A stretch of 35,097 bases of DNA from Deltaproteobacteria bacterium (GTDB lineage: Bacteria; UBA10199; JADFYH01). The notes beneath the pieces are model-generated. The model was not told where the DNA came from. It did not search any database and saw only the letters and a program-made list of their open reading frames with translations. Positions 33,514 to 35,097 of this stretch are shown here, one piece after another. Both the position numbers and the translations under genes were made by a program. The first letter of the stretch is position 1. Each line of letters starts with the position of its first letter. The stretch spans positions 1 through 35,097 of the forward strand of contig JADFYH010000030.1 of the NCBI GenBank assembly GCA_015233135.1, given 5' to 3'.

Positions 33514-33993
33514 GCCAGACCTATTCATTTTTCTTTGCCGCAACTGCTTGAAAAAACCAGAAAGCAAATCTACACATTCTTTTTGCAACACGCCTGATCT
33601 CACTTCTATTCGATGATTGAGTCTCAAATCTTTCGAAAAATCATACAATGATCCACAGGCCCCTGCTTTGGCATCCAGACAGCCAAACACCAGGCGATCC
33701 ACTCGGGCCTGCATCAGCGCCCCCATGCACATGAGGCAAGGTTCCAGAGTTACATAAATGGTCACCCCACTCATTCGCCAACAAGCCAGTTTTTTTGCTA
33801 CTTTTGAAAGCAGATAAATCTCTGCATGCCCCAAAGGATCTTGCTTTGACTCCCGAAGATTATGGGCCCGCGCAATGATTTTATTTTGATAAACGGCAAT
33901 AGCTCCAATGGGTACTTCATTTTTCTGAGCGGCTTTCTGGGCTTGCTGCAAGGCTTGAAGCATCCATTTTTCGTCCGAAGCAAGGGGAGACAT
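33490..33993 (-). CDS. tadA: tRNA adenosine(34) deaminase TadA
   Basis: 167 residues. Zinc deaminase core: HAEI (H56, E58), PCLMC (C86, C89), and MQARVDRLVFGCLDAKAGACGSLYDF. It converts A34 to inosine in tRNA-Arg(ACG). The N-terminal NEVPIGAIAVYQNKIIARAHNLRES is typical. The C-terminal tail KQLRQRKMNRSGLMRKNKS is basic. The 3' end overlaps crcB on the other strand by 24 bp. A repeat of the CCCTCTTGG...TAAGAGGGGG type lies just upstream of the ATG (34000-34027). Confidence 0.92.
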   Translation of the reverse strand: MSPLASDEKWMLQALQQAQKAAQKNEVPIGAIAVYQNKIIARAHNLRESKQDPLGHAEIYLLSKVAKKLACWRMSGVTIYVTLEPCLMCMGALMQARVDRLVFGCLDAKAGACGSLYDFSKDLRLNHRIEVRSGVLQKECVDLLSGFFKQLRQRKMNRSGLMRKNKS

Positions 33994-33999
33994 AGAAAT

Positions 34000-34027
34000 T
34001 TCCCCTCTTGGGTTAAGAGGGGGTTAG
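34000..34027. repeat. CCCCTCTTAA-type hairpin
   Basis: CCCCTCTTGGGTTAAGAGGGGG then TTAGG forms a stem like the inner hairpins of the 203-bp MITE (CCCCCTCTTAAGCTAAGAGG). A short stand-alone relative lying upstream of tadA. Confidence 0.55.
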
Positions 34028-34070
34028 GCGGCGTTACTGTGAAAGAAAAGCACATTAAGAAAATAGGACA

Positions 34071-34268
34071 TTATTGGTAATTCTCAAATTCTTCCAGAGG
34101 AGCATCAAAATCCTCAGAAATTTTAATTAAATCTTTTTTAGCTGAACCAGGAACTCTCTTAACAATTTTTTTCTTATTTTCCAAAACATAGACAAATTTT
34201 AACACTTCTTTCACCAGAGCTTCTGGCATGCTTTTCAAATGATCATAAACTTGTTCTAAAGTATTCAT
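34071..34268 (-). CDS. DUF2281/VapB-like small antitoxin, orphan
   Basis: 65 residues: MNTLEQVYDHLKSMPEALVKEVLKFVYVLENKK, then RVPGSAKKDLIKISEDFDAPLEEFENYQ. The N-terminal part 'LPEALVKEVLDFVEYL' and the C-terminal acidic PL-x-x-F-x-x-Y end match DUF2281-type antitoxins that precede PIN-domain toxins. No toxin gene is adjacent; only a repeat and tadA follow. I place the start at ATG 34268 (TGGGGGTG upstream) rather than the longer 34295. Confidence 0.65.
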   Translation of the reverse strand: MNTLEQVYDHLKSMPEALVKEVLKFVYVLENKKKIVKRVPGSAKKDLIKISEDFDAPLEEFENYQ

Positions 34269-34305
34269 AACACCCCCATCTATTAACCTGCTCATTCAAG
34301 GTAAC

Positions 34306-34336
34306 AAAAAACCCCTTCCGTTGGGAAGGGGTTTTT
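34306..34336. terminator. Bidirectional rho-independent terminator
   Basis: AAAAACCCCTTCC pairs with GGAAGGGGTTTTT around a GTTG loop. It ends the minus-strand surface-protein gene (stop 34365) and could also act in the other direction. Confidence 0.85.
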
Positions 34337-34364
34337 GCATATCACATTCGCTAGTTACATCTTT

Positions 34365-34972
34365 TTATTTTCGTCTCCGCAAGGCCCACATCGAAACCAG
34401 GCCAAACATCCAGAAAAGTAGGCCAAAGGAAGAAGACGCCTCACCCAAGGAACATCCACCACCGCCGCTACCTGAAGGAGGAGGGATAGGAGTTACATCC
34501 GCATTGACTCCCACACTCAGGGTGACTGCATGGCTTAAGCCACCGCTGGTTCCAATGATGTTCACGACATAGGTGTTTGCAACAATGCTGCTATTGGTGT
34601 GAAGCGTTAACACCCCCGTAGTTGCAGAAGCGGGAATAGTAAGGGTATCTGCCGTAATTCCAGGATCGGTACTACTAATTGTCACCACCACATCTCCCGC
34701 AAATCCATTGCGACGATTTACCGTCAAATTGACTGTGCTCGTGGCACTGTGATCCAGCGTAATACTTGCCGCGGAAGAAAGTGCCAAATCAAAATCGGGG
34801 GCAGTGGGGTCCACACCGGTGCCTGAAATAGCCGTCGAGACAATATTTCCGGCGGTACCTCCCGCGTTACTTGTAACACGCACTGCCGCAGTTTTTGCGC
34901 CTGCAGAAGTAGGTCTGAAAGTAACCCCCACATCACAAGTTTGTGTAGGTTCCAAGTTGATTGCCCCATCAT
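34365..34972 (-). pseudogene. Truncated surface protein: choice-of-anchor-D-type domain with C-terminal sorting signal
   Basis: About 202 native codons remain. TCDVGVTFRPTSAGAKTAAVRVTSNAGG is the end of an ASH/choice-of-anchor-D immunoglobulin-like domain; a second beta-rich domain follows (SITLDHSATSTVNLTVNRRNGFAGDVVVTISS). Next come a Pro/Gly-rich link, GSGGGGCSLGE, a hydrophobic helix FGLLFWMFGLVSMWAL and RRRK. This Gly-Cys/TM/Arg tail resembles MYXO-CTERM and JDVT-CTERM signals for surface anchoring. Upstream of about 34973 the open frame continues, but translates sequence of an IS end, so the N-terminal part of the gene is missing or displaced. Confidence 0.65.
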
Positions 34973-35097
34973 TGTCAGCGCGCATGACAGGGAGCCTGGA
35001 GTTCGCATGATAGGGCCCCACCTGTACGCATGATAGGGACCCGGTGGTTCGCAAGGATAGGGACCCACTTTTTCCTCTAAAAAATAGCGACGGATCT
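34973..35097. mobile_element. End of a probable IS21-family element
   Basis: Starting at TGTCAGCGCGCATGACAGG, four related units occur at exactly 23-bp steps: GCATGACAGGGAGCC (34982), GCATGATAGGGCCCC (35005), GCATGATAGGGACCC (35028) and GCAAGGATAGGGACCC (35051). Multiple internal repeats at a TG-starting terminus are typical of IS21-family ends, where the transposase binds. The element runs out of the window; no transposase gene is visible. Confidence 0.55.

Overview
The window comes from a Gram-negative bacterium, probably a deltaproteobacterial-grade or candidate-phylum relative. This is inferred from a lipobox lipoprotein, a C-terminal glycine/cysteine + transmembrane + arginine tail resembling MYXO-CTERM/JDVT-CTERM signals, a propionyl-CoA/methylmalonyl-CoA gene set, a single-gene dnaX-ybaB-recR cluster, and many palindromic intergenic repeats. 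No rRNA or species-level marker is present, so the assignment is tentative.

Layout. Bases 1-382 hold the 3' end of a formylglycine-generating-enzyme-like (FGE/C-type-lectin fold) gene whose tail looks like the variable region of a diversity-generating retroelement target. Two toxin-antitoxin-type pairs follow (MazEF, 501-1077; HEPN/MNT, 1256-1950). A minus-strand operon (9990 to 1961) carries methylmalonyl-CoA mutase, an atypical crotonase, and the AddB and AddA recombination nucleases. From 10040 to 13576 the plus strand carries an AlbA/HATPase regulator-like protein, a membrane protein and a YhaM-type exoribonuclease. Next, on the minus strand, come gph, a malic enzyme and an AAA_14/DUF4143 ATPase.

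From 16989 to 23583 the minus strand carries a carboxylase cluster: an ACT-malic enzyme, the carboxyltransferase, a RelE/ParE toxin-antitoxin pair wedged inside the cluster, biotin carboxylase, an unknown membrane protein, and the biotin carrier. Together with the mutase this fits propionyl-CoA to succinyl-CoA conversion, with the two malic enzymes draining C4 acids to pyruvate. Glutamine synthetase follows on the plus strand, behind a candidate sigma-54 promoter. After that come a lipoprotein, glpD, an unknown protein, recR-ybaB-dnaX, two tRNA-Ser genes, the SRP RNA, carbonic anhydrase, crcB, tadA and an orphan antitoxin. The window ends in a surface-protein gene that appears to be cut by the end of an IS21-like element.

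The most unusual features are palindromic repeats that have inserted in frame inside addA and dnaX (about 30 codons each, both in linkers). Others are a dnaX A-run in the correct frame for tau/gamma production, a perfect 16-bp-arm palindrome at recR, a toxin stop codon overlapping the biotin carboxylase start, a 203-bp palindromic MITE nested in another repeat, and the retroelement-style variable region at the left edge. No CRISPR array, complete prophage or reverse transcriptase was found. No complete previously undescribed system could be demonstrated.
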